From assembly GCA_964548025.1 (NCBI GenBank), contig CAZJRI010000052.1:1-31158 (forward strand): DNA of 31,158 nucleotides, written 5' to 3'. The notes beneath the pieces were generated by a model that searched no databases, was not told the origin of the DNA, and worked only from the letters and a program-made list of their open reading frames with translations. Made by a program: the position numbers and the translations under genes. Positions 15,177 through 23,140 of the stretch are shown here, piece after piece (the first letter of the stretch is position 1; every line of letters begins with the position of its first letter). Source of the DNA: JAHRVQ01 sp964548025 (GTDB taxonomy: Bacteria; Pseudomonadota; Gammaproteobacteria; Pseudomonadales; Azotimanducaceae).

Positions 15177-16214
15177 TTATTTGTTCCGGGGTGAACTTCT
15201 GTAGCCTTCTACCCTACCAGCTTTTTGAAATCTCGTAACTGCCGCATTGTGTTCAGCCAGCGTGTAGGAGAATTCGCTGCTGCCATCACCCCGGGCAACA
15301 AAATAAAGGTATCCGGATTTGGCTGGCCGCAGACTCGCCCTGATCGAGGCAAGTCCGGGATTGCAGATCGGTGTCGGCGGTAAACCTCTTATGATATAGG
15401 TGTTATACGGTGAGGCCGCACTTAAATGGCTGCGTGTCAGATTGCCATCGAAGTTATCCACCCCGTAGATGACGGTTGGATCCGACTGAAGTCTCATCTT
15501 CTTCGCCAATCGATTGCTGAAAACACTTGCGATAAATTCTCTGTCGGCGGGGTTTCCAGTCTCCTTCTCTATGATTGACGCGAGCACCAGCGCCTCAGCA
15601 GGTGAACCAAGCAGACTCACACCTGGATCGCCCTGATCCCGCGTGTTCCATTCTCTCTCGACAACATTCTTCATCTTGTCGTGTGCTCGTTTCAATATGG
15701 AAATGTCCGTCGCATCCCTTACAAACAGATAGGTATCCGGGAAAAACTGGCCTTCGACAAAGCTGGCATCGCTATCAAGCCTCTCCATCAGTTCTCGATC
15801 GGATAAGCCATTCAAGGTCTGGCTGATAAAGCGATGAGATTGCAGATGATGACGCCAGGTCAAAAAATCCCATCCCTCCGGAAACGTAATGCTCCTCTGT
15901 ACGACTTTACCCGACCTGAAGAGTCGCAGAAGAGACTTCGCATCAAGGGTACCATTCAACTCGTACTCACCGGCCTTGACTGTACCCTGATATCGGGTAA
16001 GTAATCCGTAGACGCGAAATATTGGTCCATATGTACTCACAATGGACTTCGACAACAGATCGTTGATAACCGAGTTAAGTGTATTGCCAGACTTTATCTC
16101 ATAGTAATCAGCACCAGAGACACTAATCGCTCGTGTTAATTGACGGTCACAATAAATGCCGAGGAGTATCAGAGTGGCGATTGAGACCAAAAGAATTTTT
16201 GTCAGGTGCTTCAT
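15177..16214 (-). CDS. mltG: Endolytic peptidoglycan transglycosylase MltG
   Basis: MltG cuts nascent glycan strands at the outer face of the inner membrane. The 345-residue protein has one N-terminal membrane segment (about residues 6-22), a LysM-like region (ISVSGADYYEIKSGNTL), and the YceG catalytic domain with the Glu motif ASIIEKETG (E216/E218), then RLQSDPTVIYG and YNTYIIRGLPPTPICNPG. All are hallmarks of the family. It lies in the operon between fabF and tmk, the place where Pseudomonas has pabC followed by mltG; pabC is missing here. The 66-bp gap to fabF holds no gene. Confidence 0.96.
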   Translation of the reverse strand: MKHLTKILLVSIATLILLGIYCDRQLTRAISVSGADYYEIKSGNTLNSVINDLLSKSIVSTYGPIFRVYGLLTRYQGTVKAGEYELNGTLDAKSLLRLFRSGKVVQRSITFPEGWDFLTWRHHLQSHRFISQTLNGLSDRELMERLDSDASFVEGQFFPDTYLFVRDATDISILKRAHDKMKNVVEREWNTRDQGDPGVSLLGSPAEALVLASIIEKETGNPADREFIASVFSNRLAKKMRLQSDPTVIYGVDNFDGNLTRSHLSAASPYNTYIIRGLPPTPICNPGLASIRASLRPAKSGYLYFVARGDGSSEFSYTLAEHNAAVTRFQKAGRVEGYRSSPRNK

Positions 16215-16280
16215 ATGCCGCTTTCAGGCAGTCGAATCAAGCAGACTTTCACGTTGATGAAAATGACAGCTAGTTGGTTA

Positions 16281-17519
16281 CTAGATTCTCTTGAATACCA
16301 GACTGCCATTCGTTCCGCCGAATCCAAATGAATTCGATATTGCAACGTCAATTCTCATATCTCTGGCGTTGTGTGGTATGTAGTCAAGATCGCAACCCTC
16401 TCCGGGGCTGTCAAGATTGATGGTAGGAGGCGCTACCCCGTCTGAAATTGCCAGTGCGGTAACCACCGCTTCTACAGATCCTGCTGCTCCTAATAAGTGA
16501 CCAATCATAGATTTCGTCGAGCTAACTGCTACTTTCCCGGTTGCACTCCCCATTACTGTTTTGATCGCGGTTGTTTCAGCTACATCTCCTAACGGGGTTG
16601 ATGTACCGTGGGCATTGATATAGTTGACACTTGCCGCATCTATCTCCGCATTGTTGAGTGCATTCTGCATAGACATCACGGCACCACCCCCGTCCTCGGC
16701 AGGGGATGTCATGTGATTGGCGTCTGCACTCATGCCAAATCCAGCCACCTCACAGTAAATTTTTGCACCTCGTGACTTTGCCTGTTCATATTCTTCAAGA
16801 ACCAGCACTGCCGATCCATCACTCAGGACGAATCCATCCCGATCTTTATCCCATGGCCGAGAGGCCAGTTCCGGTTCGTCATTTCTGGTGGACAATGCTT
16901 TCATGGCTGCAAAGCCTGCCATCGTCGTTGGTGAGGTTGATTTTTCAGCACCACCGGCCAACATCGCATCCGCGTCACCAGCCGCTATAAGCCGGGCAGC
17001 AAAGCCTATATTATGAGTGCCTGTCGTACAGGCAGTGGTTATCGCAATATTCGGTCCCTGCAGACCAAACATAATAGAAAGATGCCCTGCGACCATATTG
17101 ATAATACTGGAGGGTACAAAAAACGGTGTCACCTTCCTGGGACCTCGATTTACCACTATGGCATGACATTCTTCGATCGTTGAGATACCGCCAATACCTG
17201 AGCCAACCGCAACGCCTATCCGATGGCGATTTTCATCTGTCACCTCAAGGCCAGAATCATTCATCGCCTGGATACCTGTAACCAGACCAAATTGAATGAA
17301 ACCATCCATGCGTCGGGATTCCTTCGGTGACAGATATTCCTTCATGTCAAAGTCTGGCACTGACCCACCGAACCGTACGGGAAATCCCTCTGTGTCAAAA
17401 ATATCTATGGGCCCTATTCCGCTCTTTCCCGCTTTTATACCATCCCATGAATCGGCCATAGACGCACCCAACGGGCTTATCATGCCCATCCCGGTAATCA
17501 CAACTCTACGATTGTTCAA
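16281..17519 (-). CDS. fabF: Beta-ketoacyl-ACP synthase II
   Basis: Condenses malonyl-ACP with acyl-ACP in fatty acid elongation. The 412-residue enzyme has the complete thiolase-fold catalytic set: C164 (TTACTTGTHNIG), H304 (NAHGTSTP) and H341 (MIGHLLGAAG), plus the closing NSFGFGGTNGSL. Lengths and spacings match E. coli FabF. It is separated from acpP by about 150 bp that contain a strong terminator-like hairpin, so its expression is probably lower than that of acpP or adjusted by readthrough. Confidence 0.97.
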   Translation of the reverse strand: MNNRRVVITGMGMISPLGASMADSWDGIKAGKSGIGPIDIFDTEGFPVRFGGSVPDFDMKEYLSPKESRRMDGFIQFGLVTGIQAMNDSGLEVTDENRHRIGVAVGSGIGGISTIEECHAIVVNRGPRKVTPFFVPSSIINMVAGHLSIMFGLQGPNIAITTACTTGTHNIGFAARLIAAGDADAMLAGGAEKSTSPTTMAGFAAMKALSTRNDEPELASRPWDKDRDGFVLSDGSAVLVLEEYEQAKSRGAKIYCEVAGFGMSADANHMTSPAEDGGGAVMSMQNALNNAEIDAASVNYINAHGTSTPLGDVAETTAIKTVMGSATGKVAVSSTKSMIGHLLGAAGSVEAVVTALAISDGVAPPTINLDSPGEGCDLDYIPHNARDMRIDVAISNSFGFGGTNGSLVFKRI

Positions 17520-17621
17520 CGTCTTCTCCTATTACATGAGTCCTTGGGATCGCCGACATATCTACCAAGGCGCACAGCTCAAGAATATTCGATCAATTCT
17601 TGCCGGTATCCACAAACAGAA

Positions 17622-17652
17622 AAGCCGCATTTGCTTTGGGCAAATGCGGCTT
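17622..17652 (-). terminator. Strong hairpin between acpP and fabF (terminator or attenuator)
   Basis: A perfect 12-bp stem, AAGCCGCATTTG paired with CAAATGCGGCTT, closes a 7-nt loop. On the minus strand it is followed by TTCTGTTTG, so the end of the stem plus tail reads TTTTCTGTTT. It lies 20 bp beyond the acpP stop. Acyl carrier protein is needed in large amounts, so partial termination here would lower fabF relative to acpP. Confidence 0.8.
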
Positions 17653-17671
17653 GAAAATTCATTGCAATTTA

Positions 17672-17905
17672 TTACGTGTGGGATTCGATATAATCGATTG
17701 CTTCTTTAACCGTTGTTATCTTCTCGGCTTCTTCGTCAGCAATTTCTGTTTCAAATTCTTCTTCGAGCGCCATAACGAGCTCCACTGTATCCAGAGAATC
17801 TGCACCGAGGTCTTCTACAAACGAAGCTTCAGTAGTTACTTCTTCTTCTTTTACTCCCAACTGTTCGCAGACCAGTTTCCTTACTCGTTCTTCAATCGTA
17901 CTCAT
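17672..17905 (-). CDS. acpP: Acyl carrier protein
   Basis: Carries growing acyl chains on a 4'-phosphopantetheine arm. The 77-residue acidic protein begins MSTIEERVRKLV and has the attachment serine S37 in GADSLDTVELVMALEEEF. An in-frame TTG at 17932 would add nine residues, but AGGAG lies inside that stretch 10 nt before the ATG at 17905, so the ATG is the start. A 128-bp gap separates it from fabG and contains a weak terminator and a likely promoter, in keeping with a separately boosted acpP transcript. Confidence 0.98.
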   Translation of the reverse strand: MSTIEERVRKLVCEQLGVKEEEVTTEASFVEDLGADSLDTVELVMALEEEFETEIADEEAEKITTVKEAIDYIESHT

Positions 17906-17944
17906 GTTGTTGTTCACTCCTACACGTTGCAATTAAGCTAGGTT

Positions 17945-17974
17945 AGTTTAATGAAATGCCAGATGACGTATCAA
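17945..17974 (-). promoter_or_regulatory. Likely acpP promoter
   Basis: Minus-strand TTGATA (17969-17974, five of six to consensus) and TAAACT (17945-17950, four of six) are 18 bp apart, giving a leader of roughly 33 nt with AGGAG before the acpP ATG. It lies after the weak fabG terminator. Confidence 0.45.
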
Positions 17975-18005
17975 GTACTTTATTGGCTTGACTCTGGCTA
18001 AAATA

Positions 18006-18022
18006 TGGGGCTGATTTCCCCA
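18006..18022 (-). terminator. Weak terminator-like hairpin after fabG
   Basis: On the minus strand TGGGG and CCCCA pair (5 bp) around AAATCAG and are followed by TATTTT. It lies 11 bp past the fabG stop and ahead of the acpP promoter. Short stem, so partial termination at most. Confidence 0.4.
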
Positions 18023-18033
18023 CGATGTTTGGG

Positions 18034-18765
18034 TTACCCCATATACATACCACCATTAATATGGATGGTTTCCCCATTAATATACGCCGCAGCATCACTC
18101 GCGAGGAAAGCGGCAAGCGCCGCAACTTCATTCGCTTCTCCGAGCCTTGCAGCGGGGATTTGAGAAAATAATAGTGCTTTTTGTTCTTCTGGCAGTTCTG
18201 CCGTCATTTCAGTCTCTATATATCCTGGTGCAATACTGTTTACGGTAATATTTCTCGACCCCAGTTCACGAGCGAGCGCTCGACTGTAGCCTTCCATTCC
18301 CGCTTTCGCTGCGGCGTAGTTTGTCTGACCAGGGTTTCCCATACTCCCTACCACCGAGCTGATATTGATAACCCTGCCCCAACGGTTCTTAGTCATCGCT
18401 CTTAAACAATTCTTTGTCATTCGGTAAATGGAGTTGAGATTGGTGTTTATAACTTCATCCCACTCAGATTCTTTCATGCGGAGTGCGAGGTTATCACGGG
18501 TAATGCCAGCATTGTTAACCAATATCGTTGGCGTATCCAGTTCCTTTATGTTCTGAAAAAAGTTCTCGATTGATTCGGTATTACCAATATCAAGGACGAA
18601 TCCTGCTCCATTGGCACCCAACTCCCCTGAGATTCTTTCAGCACCTGCTTCTGTTGTCGCAGTGCCAATCACAAAAGCACCCTGCACATTAAATTCAGTA
18701 GCAATCGCCTTGCCAATCCCCCTGCTGGCTCCGGTAACAATCGCAGTTTTCGATTTCAGACTCAT
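18034..18765 (-). CDS. fabG: 3-oxoacyl-ACP reductase
   Basis: NADPH-dependent SDR that reduces beta-ketoacyl-ACP. The 243-residue protein has the cofactor motif TGASRGIG (residues 11-18), NNAG (84-87), and the catalytic S137, Y150, K154 (ISSVVGSMG, NYAAAKAG), with PGYIETEM after them and the C-terminal INGGMYMG typical of FabG. Its start overlaps the fabD stop by 4 bp. Position between fabD and acpP confirms the assignment over other SDRs. Confidence 0.97.
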   Translation of the reverse strand: MSLKSKTAIVTGASRGIGKAIATEFNVQGAFVIGTATTEAGAERISGELGANGAGFVLDIGNTESIENFFQNIKELDTPTILVNNAGITRDNLALRMKESEWDEVINTNLNSIYRMTKNCLRAMTKNRWGRVINISSVVGSMGNPGQTNYAAAKAGMEGYSRALARELGSRNITVNSIAPGYIETEMTAELPEEQKALLFSQIPAARLGEANEVAALAAFLASDAAAYINGETIHINGGMYMG

Positions 18766-19703
18766 GAAGCCAATTCCTCAAGCGCTGCATCTAACGCTTC
18801 TACTGAGTCGATGTTCAATGAAGTTATCGACCGGGCAATTCTCTTATTCAACCCTGAGAGAACTTTCCCCGGACCGCATTCTATAGCAATTTGCAGTCCA
18901 TCATCGCACATTTTCTTGATGATTGATGACCATAGTACAGCACTATACATTTGTTTAACGAGGTTGGTACGTATCTTCGCGGGATCAGATTCATATTCCG
19001 CATTCACATTCTGAATGATCTTTACGCTCGGGCTGCTGAAGGTAATTCTGTCCAATTCCTGCGACATCCGGTCTGCAGCAGGCTGCATGAGTTTACTGTG
19101 AAATGGTGCGCTGACTGCCAGCGGCATGGCTCTTCTCGCACCGGCTTCTTTTAACGCAGCCACAGCTTTATCCACGGCAGCCTGGTGACCGGCTATTACA
19201 ACCTGACCCGGTGCATTAAAATTTACTGCCTGAACTATGGCTGATTCCGTAGAATTATTCTCACAAACTTCAATCACGACATCGTCGTCCAATCCCAGCA
19301 CTGCAGCCATGCCACCTTCACCAACCGGTACGGCTGTCTGCATAAACTGACCCCTTTTTTGCACAAGGGCTAATGCATCTGAAAACTGGATTACATCTGC
19401 GGCAACCAAAGCCGAATACTCACCCAGGCTGTGCCCGGCAACTACCTCCGGCAATCTCATGCCTCGATCGACCGCCACTCTAAATAAGGCCGTACTCGCA
19501 GCTAACAAAGCGGGCTGGGTAAACTCGGTCTGACCCAGCTTTTCATCCGGGTCATCCTGAACAAGCTTCCATAAATCATAGCCAAGCACTTCGGATGCCT
19601 CGCCAAAGGTCTCTCCGATAATTGCCGAAGATTCAGACATATCCCTAAGCATGCCAACTGCCTGCGAACCCTGTCCCGGAAATATATATGCCAAACTACC
19701 CAT
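18762..19703 (-). CDS. fabD: Malonyl-CoA:ACP transacylase
   Basis: Loads malonate onto ACP. The 313-residue protein starts with the YIFPGQGSQ motif, has the nucleophile S92 in GHSLGEYS, the GQ(F)MQ segment with the following Met-rich loop, and the catalytic His in APFHSKLM near residue 201. Spacings match E. coli FabD. It lies 26 bp after plsX and is translationally coupled to fabG. No fabH is in the window; in Pseudomonas-type clusters it is also elsewhere. Confidence 0.97.
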   Translation of the reverse strand: MGSLAYIFPGQGSQAVGMLRDMSESSAIIGETFGEASEVLGYDLWKLVQDDPDEKLGQTEFTQPALLAASTALFRVAVDRGMRLPEVVAGHSLGEYSALVAADVIQFSDALALVQKRGQFMQTAVPVGEGGMAAVLGLDDDVVIEVCENNSTESAIVQAVNFNAPGQVVIAGHQAAVDKAVAALKEAGARRAMPLAVSAPFHSKLMQPAADRMSQELDRITFSSPSVKIIQNVNAEYESDPAKIRTNLVKQMYSAVLWSSIIKKMCDDGLQIAIECGPGKVLSGLNKRIARSITSLNIDSVEALDAALEELAS

Positions 19704-19729
19704 GGAACCTACCTCTGCTAATCATGCTG

Positions 19730-20737
19730 TTACTGATACGCTTCCAGAATACCATTTACCCGATCGTTGAGAACCGAGGGCAAATCCTGCTTTATTGCTT
19801 TGATTGCCTCATGGATCGCCTGATAGAAACCTTCTTTCGACGAACGGCCGTGACTCTTAACGACAATACCGTTTAACCCCAGCAGGCTTGCGCCGTTGTA
19901 ATTATCCGGCTGAAGTCTTTTGCGCAGCTTCCCGAGAATCGGATTGGCAATCATACCCGCAGTCTTAGCTGCTATATTCTGAGTGAACGCCTGCTCTATC
20001 ATCTGAGATACAAATTTTGCCAGGCCTTCGCTGGTTTTTAACGCCACGTTGCCAACCCAACCATCACAAACAATAACATCCGCATCGCTCTGATAAATCC
20101 CATCACCCTCAACAAATCCGATAAAATTGAGTTCATTGCATTGTTTGAGTAGATTTGCGGCGACTCGAACCTCATCTTCACCTTTAATATCTTCCTCACC
20201 GATATTCAGTAGTCCAACCCTGGGTGATGCCACATTTTCGACGACCTGGCACATCAGACTTCCCATAGCTGCAAACTGGATCAGATTTTCAGCGTCGCAA
20301 TTTATGTTGGCACCCAGGTCAAGCAAGTAACAGCGTCCTTTTACAGAAGGAATAGCCTTGATAATTGCTGGTCTGTCAACGCCCGGTACGGTTCTGAGCA
20401 GATGCCGGCCAATGGCCATCAATGCCCCGGTATTCCCGGCGCTGACACAGGCCTGCACTTCACCCCTTCGTACCAATTCTATGGCCTTGTACATTGACGA
20501 CTCTTTCTTCTGGCGCAGCGCTATCGAGGGTTTGTCCGCCATTGTGACAACCTGTTCTGCATGAACAATTTCTGTTTGTATCGGCTGGGGAGCGGTTTGC
20601 GCACTTTTTTTTATAGATGCTTCGTCGCCAACGAAGACGATGGATACGTCCTTGAATTCAGTGTTACAACGAATTCCAGCAGCGACTATCTCATCGAGCC
20701 CCTGGTCTCCGCCCATAACGTCGACGGCAATCCGCAT
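19730..20737 (-). CDS. plsX: Phosphate acyltransferase PlsX
   Basis: Converts acyl-ACP to acyl-phosphate, the donor for PlsY in phospholipid synthesis. The 335-residue protein begins MRIAVDVMGGDQG, has VSAGNTGALMA, YLLDLGANINCDAENL, NIGEEDIKGED and the C-terminal GLNGIVVKSHGRSS, all conserved family blocks. It is a peripheral membrane enzyme. It starts 5 bp after rpmF, the standard yceD-rpmF-plsX order of proteobacteria. Confidence 0.97.
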   Translation of the reverse strand: MRIAVDVMGGDQGLDEIVAAGIRCNTEFKDVSIVFVGDEASIKKSAQTAPQPIQTEIVHAEQVVTMADKPSIALRQKKESSMYKAIELVRRGEVQACVSAGNTGALMAIGRHLLRTVPGVDRPAIIKAIPSVKGRCYLLDLGANINCDAENLIQFAAMGSLMCQVVENVASPRVGLLNIGEEDIKGEDEVRVAANLLKQCNELNFIGFVEGDGIYQSDADVIVCDGWVGNVALKTSEGLAKFVSQMIEQAFTQNIAAKTAGMIANPILGKLRKRLQPDNYNGASLLGLNGIVVKSHGRSSKEGFYQAIHEAIKAIKQDLPSVLNDRVNGILEAYQ

Positions 20738-20742
20738 GGAGC

Positions 20743-20922
20743 TTAATCGTCCGTATTATGTACGACCTTATTACCACGATAGAAACCATCTGCGGTGACG
20801 TGGTGGCGGCGATGAGTCTCACCCGTTGTTGAATCTTCTGATAGGGTCGGTTTTTGCAGTGCATCATGCGACCGACGCTGACCTCGTCTTGAACGGGTCA
20901 CCTTACTTTTTTGGACAGCCAT
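20743..20922 (-). CDS. rpmF: 50S ribosomal protein L32
   Basis: A 59-residue basic protein, MAVQKSKVTRSRRGQRRSHD at the start and GFYRGNKVV near the end, typical of L32 of gammaproteobacteria. It lacks the zinc-binding cysteines found in some other L32 proteins. A GGAG-like ribosome site (AAAAGGAGCTGATA) precedes the ATG. It sits 14 bp after yceD and 5 bp before plsX. Confidence 0.97.
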   Translation of the reverse strand: MAVQKSKVTRSRRGQRRSHDALQKPTLSEDSTTGETHRRHHVTADGFYRGNKVVHNTDD

Positions 20923-20936
20923 TATCAGCTCCTTTT

Positions 20937-21452
20937 CTATTCATTCTTCAAGTCTGCCAGCGCTGCAAACGGTTTATACGTGTCTGGTTGTATTTCAGAA
21001 TTGTCGTTTTCATGCTCCAGTGTAGTCTCACACTGCCCATCCTGATGCCTGCAAATCATGGGAATGCCAAGAATTAGCTCATCTTCAAATATATCGACCA
21101 GCTTAATCATCTCACCCGAACATATCAGACCGTCTTCATCTTCAGCTAAAGCTTGAAGGGTATTCAGATCTTCGACAACCAGATGTCTCAATTCAGCGGT
21201 CAAAATCATATCCATAGGCGAAAGGCAGCTTTGGCAAATCGATGAGACAGTTACTATCGCCTTGCCGACTATTAACACCCTCTGCTTGTTTACCTTTCGA
21301 AATTCTGCCCTGGCTTGCACATCAGCAGCTTCAAACTCGAGGATTTCAACAAGTCTCTCGAACTGTGGGAGCGGTATAATGCCTTCTAATCGATGATTTT
21401 CCTGTGCAAGTTTTCGATAATTAACGTGCGCTGGTAGGGACCCTGTTGACAT
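20937..21452 (-). CDS. yceD: YceD/DUF177 family protein
   Basis: A 171-residue acidic protein of the DUF177 family, linked in other bacteria to 23S rRNA accumulation and almost always located before rpmF. The N-terminal LPAHVNYRKLAQ...LEGIIPL block aligns with E. coli LPLTLDPVRTAQ...YQGIYT, so the ATG at 21452 is required. Conserved cysteines appear as CQSCLSP, and an acidic VDIFEDELILGIPM helix and PFAALADLK end follow. No Shine-Dalgarno precedes the start, and the promoter is so close that the message may be leaderless. It heads the rpmF-plsX-fab operon. Confidence 0.93.
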   Translation of the reverse strand: MSTGSLPAHVNYRKLAQENHRLEGIIPLPQFERLVEILEFEAADVQARAEFRKVNKQRVLIVGKAIVTVSSICQSCLSPMDMILTAELRHLVVEDLNTLQALAEDEDGLICSGEMIKLVDIFEDELILGIPMICRHQDGQCETTLEHENDNSEIQPDTYKPFAALADLKNE

Positions 21453-21461
21453 AAGGGGCGC

Positions 21462-21490
21462 ATCTTAGGCATCCCGCTGTACAGTGTCAA
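21462..21490 (-). promoter_or_regulatory. Strong sigma70-type promoter of the yceD-rpmF-plsX-fab operon
   Basis: On the minus strand a perfect TTGACA (21485-21490), an exact 17-bp spacer and TAAGAT (21462-21467). The expected transcription start falls only about 3-5 nt before the yceD ATG. A weaker opposing pair for maf (TTGCAC at 21498-21503, TATTAA at 21521-21526, 17-bp spacer) lies just beyond it. Confidence 0.75.
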
Positions 21491-21557
21491 AAGAAAATTG
21501 CACTATTTCATAAAAAGTCATATTAATTCAGTAAGATAAGATAAGTTGAAGGTTCAT

Positions 21558-22160
21558 GTGTACCCCCGATTAGTATTGGCATCCACATCCCCGTACCGAC
21601 GGTCTCTATTGAATCAACTGGGATTGAATTTTGAGCAGTACGATCCTTTAATCGAAGAAGATCAGGTAAGTGGCGAATACCCCGAAGATCGTGCCCTGCG
21701 TCTCGCCAGAGAAAAAGCAATTGCTGTATCCCGTAACCATAGATCTGATCATGACAGCATCGTCATTGGTTCTGACCAGGTAGCGCACATGAATGGAGAT
21801 ATATTCCCCAAACCGGGTAACTTTGATCTGGCATTCGATCAATTGAGACAATGCAGTGGAAATTGGATCAGCTTTACAACTGCCATTAGCCTTGTGGATG
21901 GCAAGGGAGAGCTACTGGTTGAGAGTACGGATAGTTTCCTAATTAAATACCGACAGCTAACTGATCAGGAAATCCGTTCCTATCTGAATAAAGAACAGCC
22001 TTTTGACTGCGCCGGGAGCATTAAGGCAGAAGGAAGAGGTATCGCCCTCATCGAGGACAGTCAGGGCAATGATATAAATACCCTCTATGGCTTACCACTT
22101 ATCATGTTGGTTGATATGTTAAATCAACTGAAATTCAACGTTATACTTTCATGGAATTAA
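21558..22160 (+). CDS. Maf-family nucleotide pyrophosphatase (YceF subfamily)
   Basis: Maf proteins hydrolyse non-canonical or modified nucleotides; the YceF subgroup acts on m7GTP. The product (about 200 residues) starts MYPRLVLASTSPYRRSLL, has the catalytic/ligand blocks VIGSDQVAHM, FTTAISLVDG, and the ECAGS-like FDCAGSIKAEG that separates the YceF group (CAGSF/I) from other Maf proteins, and NTLYGLPL near the end. The GTG at 21558 is preferred because GAAGG lies 5 nt before it and it fits the family N-terminus; a TTG at 21546 would add four residues. It is divergent from yceD. Confidence 0.92.
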   Translation: MYPRLVLASTSPYRRSLLNQLGLNFEQYDPLIEEDQVSGEYPEDRALRLAREKAIAVSRNHRSDHDSIVIGSDQVAHMNGDIFPKPGNFDLAFDQLRQCSGNWISFTTAISLVDGKGELLVESTDSFLIKYRQLTDQEIRSYLNKEQPFDCAGSIKAEGRGIALIEDSQGNDINTLYGLPLIMLVDMLNQLKFNVILSWN

Positions 22161-22183
22161 CATTAATTTTCAGCTTTATCTTA

Positions 22184-23140
22184 TTATTTTAAAAGGTTTT
22201 TAATCATTTTAGAAAATGCTTCGTCAACCTCGGCACTTACACTTATTGCAGGTTCACCTGCAGAGGTCTCGGGAATTTCAAGACGACTGGCGTGTAGCAT
22301 CAGCCGACGATACCCCTGTTTGCGTAAATTTCGATCCAATTCTTCTAAACCGTACTTCTCATCTCCGACAATGGGATAGCCAATATACTGGCAATGTACT
22401 CTGATTTGATGAGTCCGCCCGGTGAGTGGGCGGATATCGAGGAGGCTGTAGTCACTGGTTTGTCTGACAACACTGACCTCGGTAACTGAAGGTTTGCCGT
22501 CAGTTGCCACGCTGCTGATACGTTCACCACTGGCGAGTACATTTTTCTTTAACGGCAGATCTATGTGCTGTTTTCTTTTGGGCCAGCAACCGTGGACCAC
22601 CGCGCTGTAGTGCTTTCCAAATGCTGATTTGTTGCTAAGTAGTTTCTGTAACCTCTTCATATAACTGGTTTTTTTCGAGATCATCAGACATCCCGACGTA
22701 TCTTTGTCGAGACGATGCACCAGTTCCAGTGATTTTGCCTTTGGCCGTAATTGCCTGATAATCTCAATCACCCCCAAAGAAACGCCGCTACCACCATGAA
22801 CTGCCAGGCCTGATGGTTTATTGAGAACCAGTATCCGATCATCCTCATAAACAATTGAATTATTTATGATTTCTAATAAATTACCGGATGCTTTAACAGT
22901 AGTGGCTGAACTCACTCGAATGGGTGGAATTCTTACTTTGTCACCAAGATTCAACTTCGTACTGGCTTTGATGCGCCCGCCATTGACTCTTACTTCACCC
23001 CGTCTGAGACACCGGTAAATCCTTGATTTTGGTACACCTTTGAGAATTTTAATAAGGAAATTGTCAATCCTCTGACCTTCAGAAGCTTCATCCACCTCAA
23101 CGAATCGTACTGAGTTAGCCGGATTACCCGTATCGTCCAC
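22184..23140 (-). CDS. rluC: 23S rRNA pseudouridine synthase RluC
   Basis: Makes pseudouridines 955, 2504 and 2580 of 23S rRNA in E. coli. The 318-residue protein has an N-terminal S4 RNA-binding domain (QRIDNFLIKILKGVPKS to VRIPPIRV, about residues 23-77) and the RluA-type catalytic domain with D145 in HRLDKDTSG, plus RPLTGRTHQIRVH. GVPKSRIY and the PPIRV end of S4 are closer to RluC than to RluD or RluA. It begins with GTG, the first available start. It is divergent from rne, as in E. coli and Pseudomonas. Confidence 0.95.
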   Translation of the reverse strand: MDDTGNPANSVRFVEVDEASEGQRIDNFLIKILKGVPKSRIYRCLRRGEVRVNGGRIKASTKLNLGDKVRIPPIRVSSATTVKASGNLLEIINNSIVYEDDRILVLNKPSGLAVHGGSGVSLGVIEIIRQLRPKAKSLELVHRLDKDTSGCLMISKKTSYMKRLQKLLSNKSAFGKHYSAVVHGCWPKRKQHIDLPLKKNVLASGERISSVATDGKPSVTEVSVVRQTSDYSLLDIRPLTGRTHQIRVHCQYIGYPIVGDEKYGLEELDRNLRKQGYRRLMLHASRLEIPETSAGEPAISVSAEVDEAFSKMIKNLLK

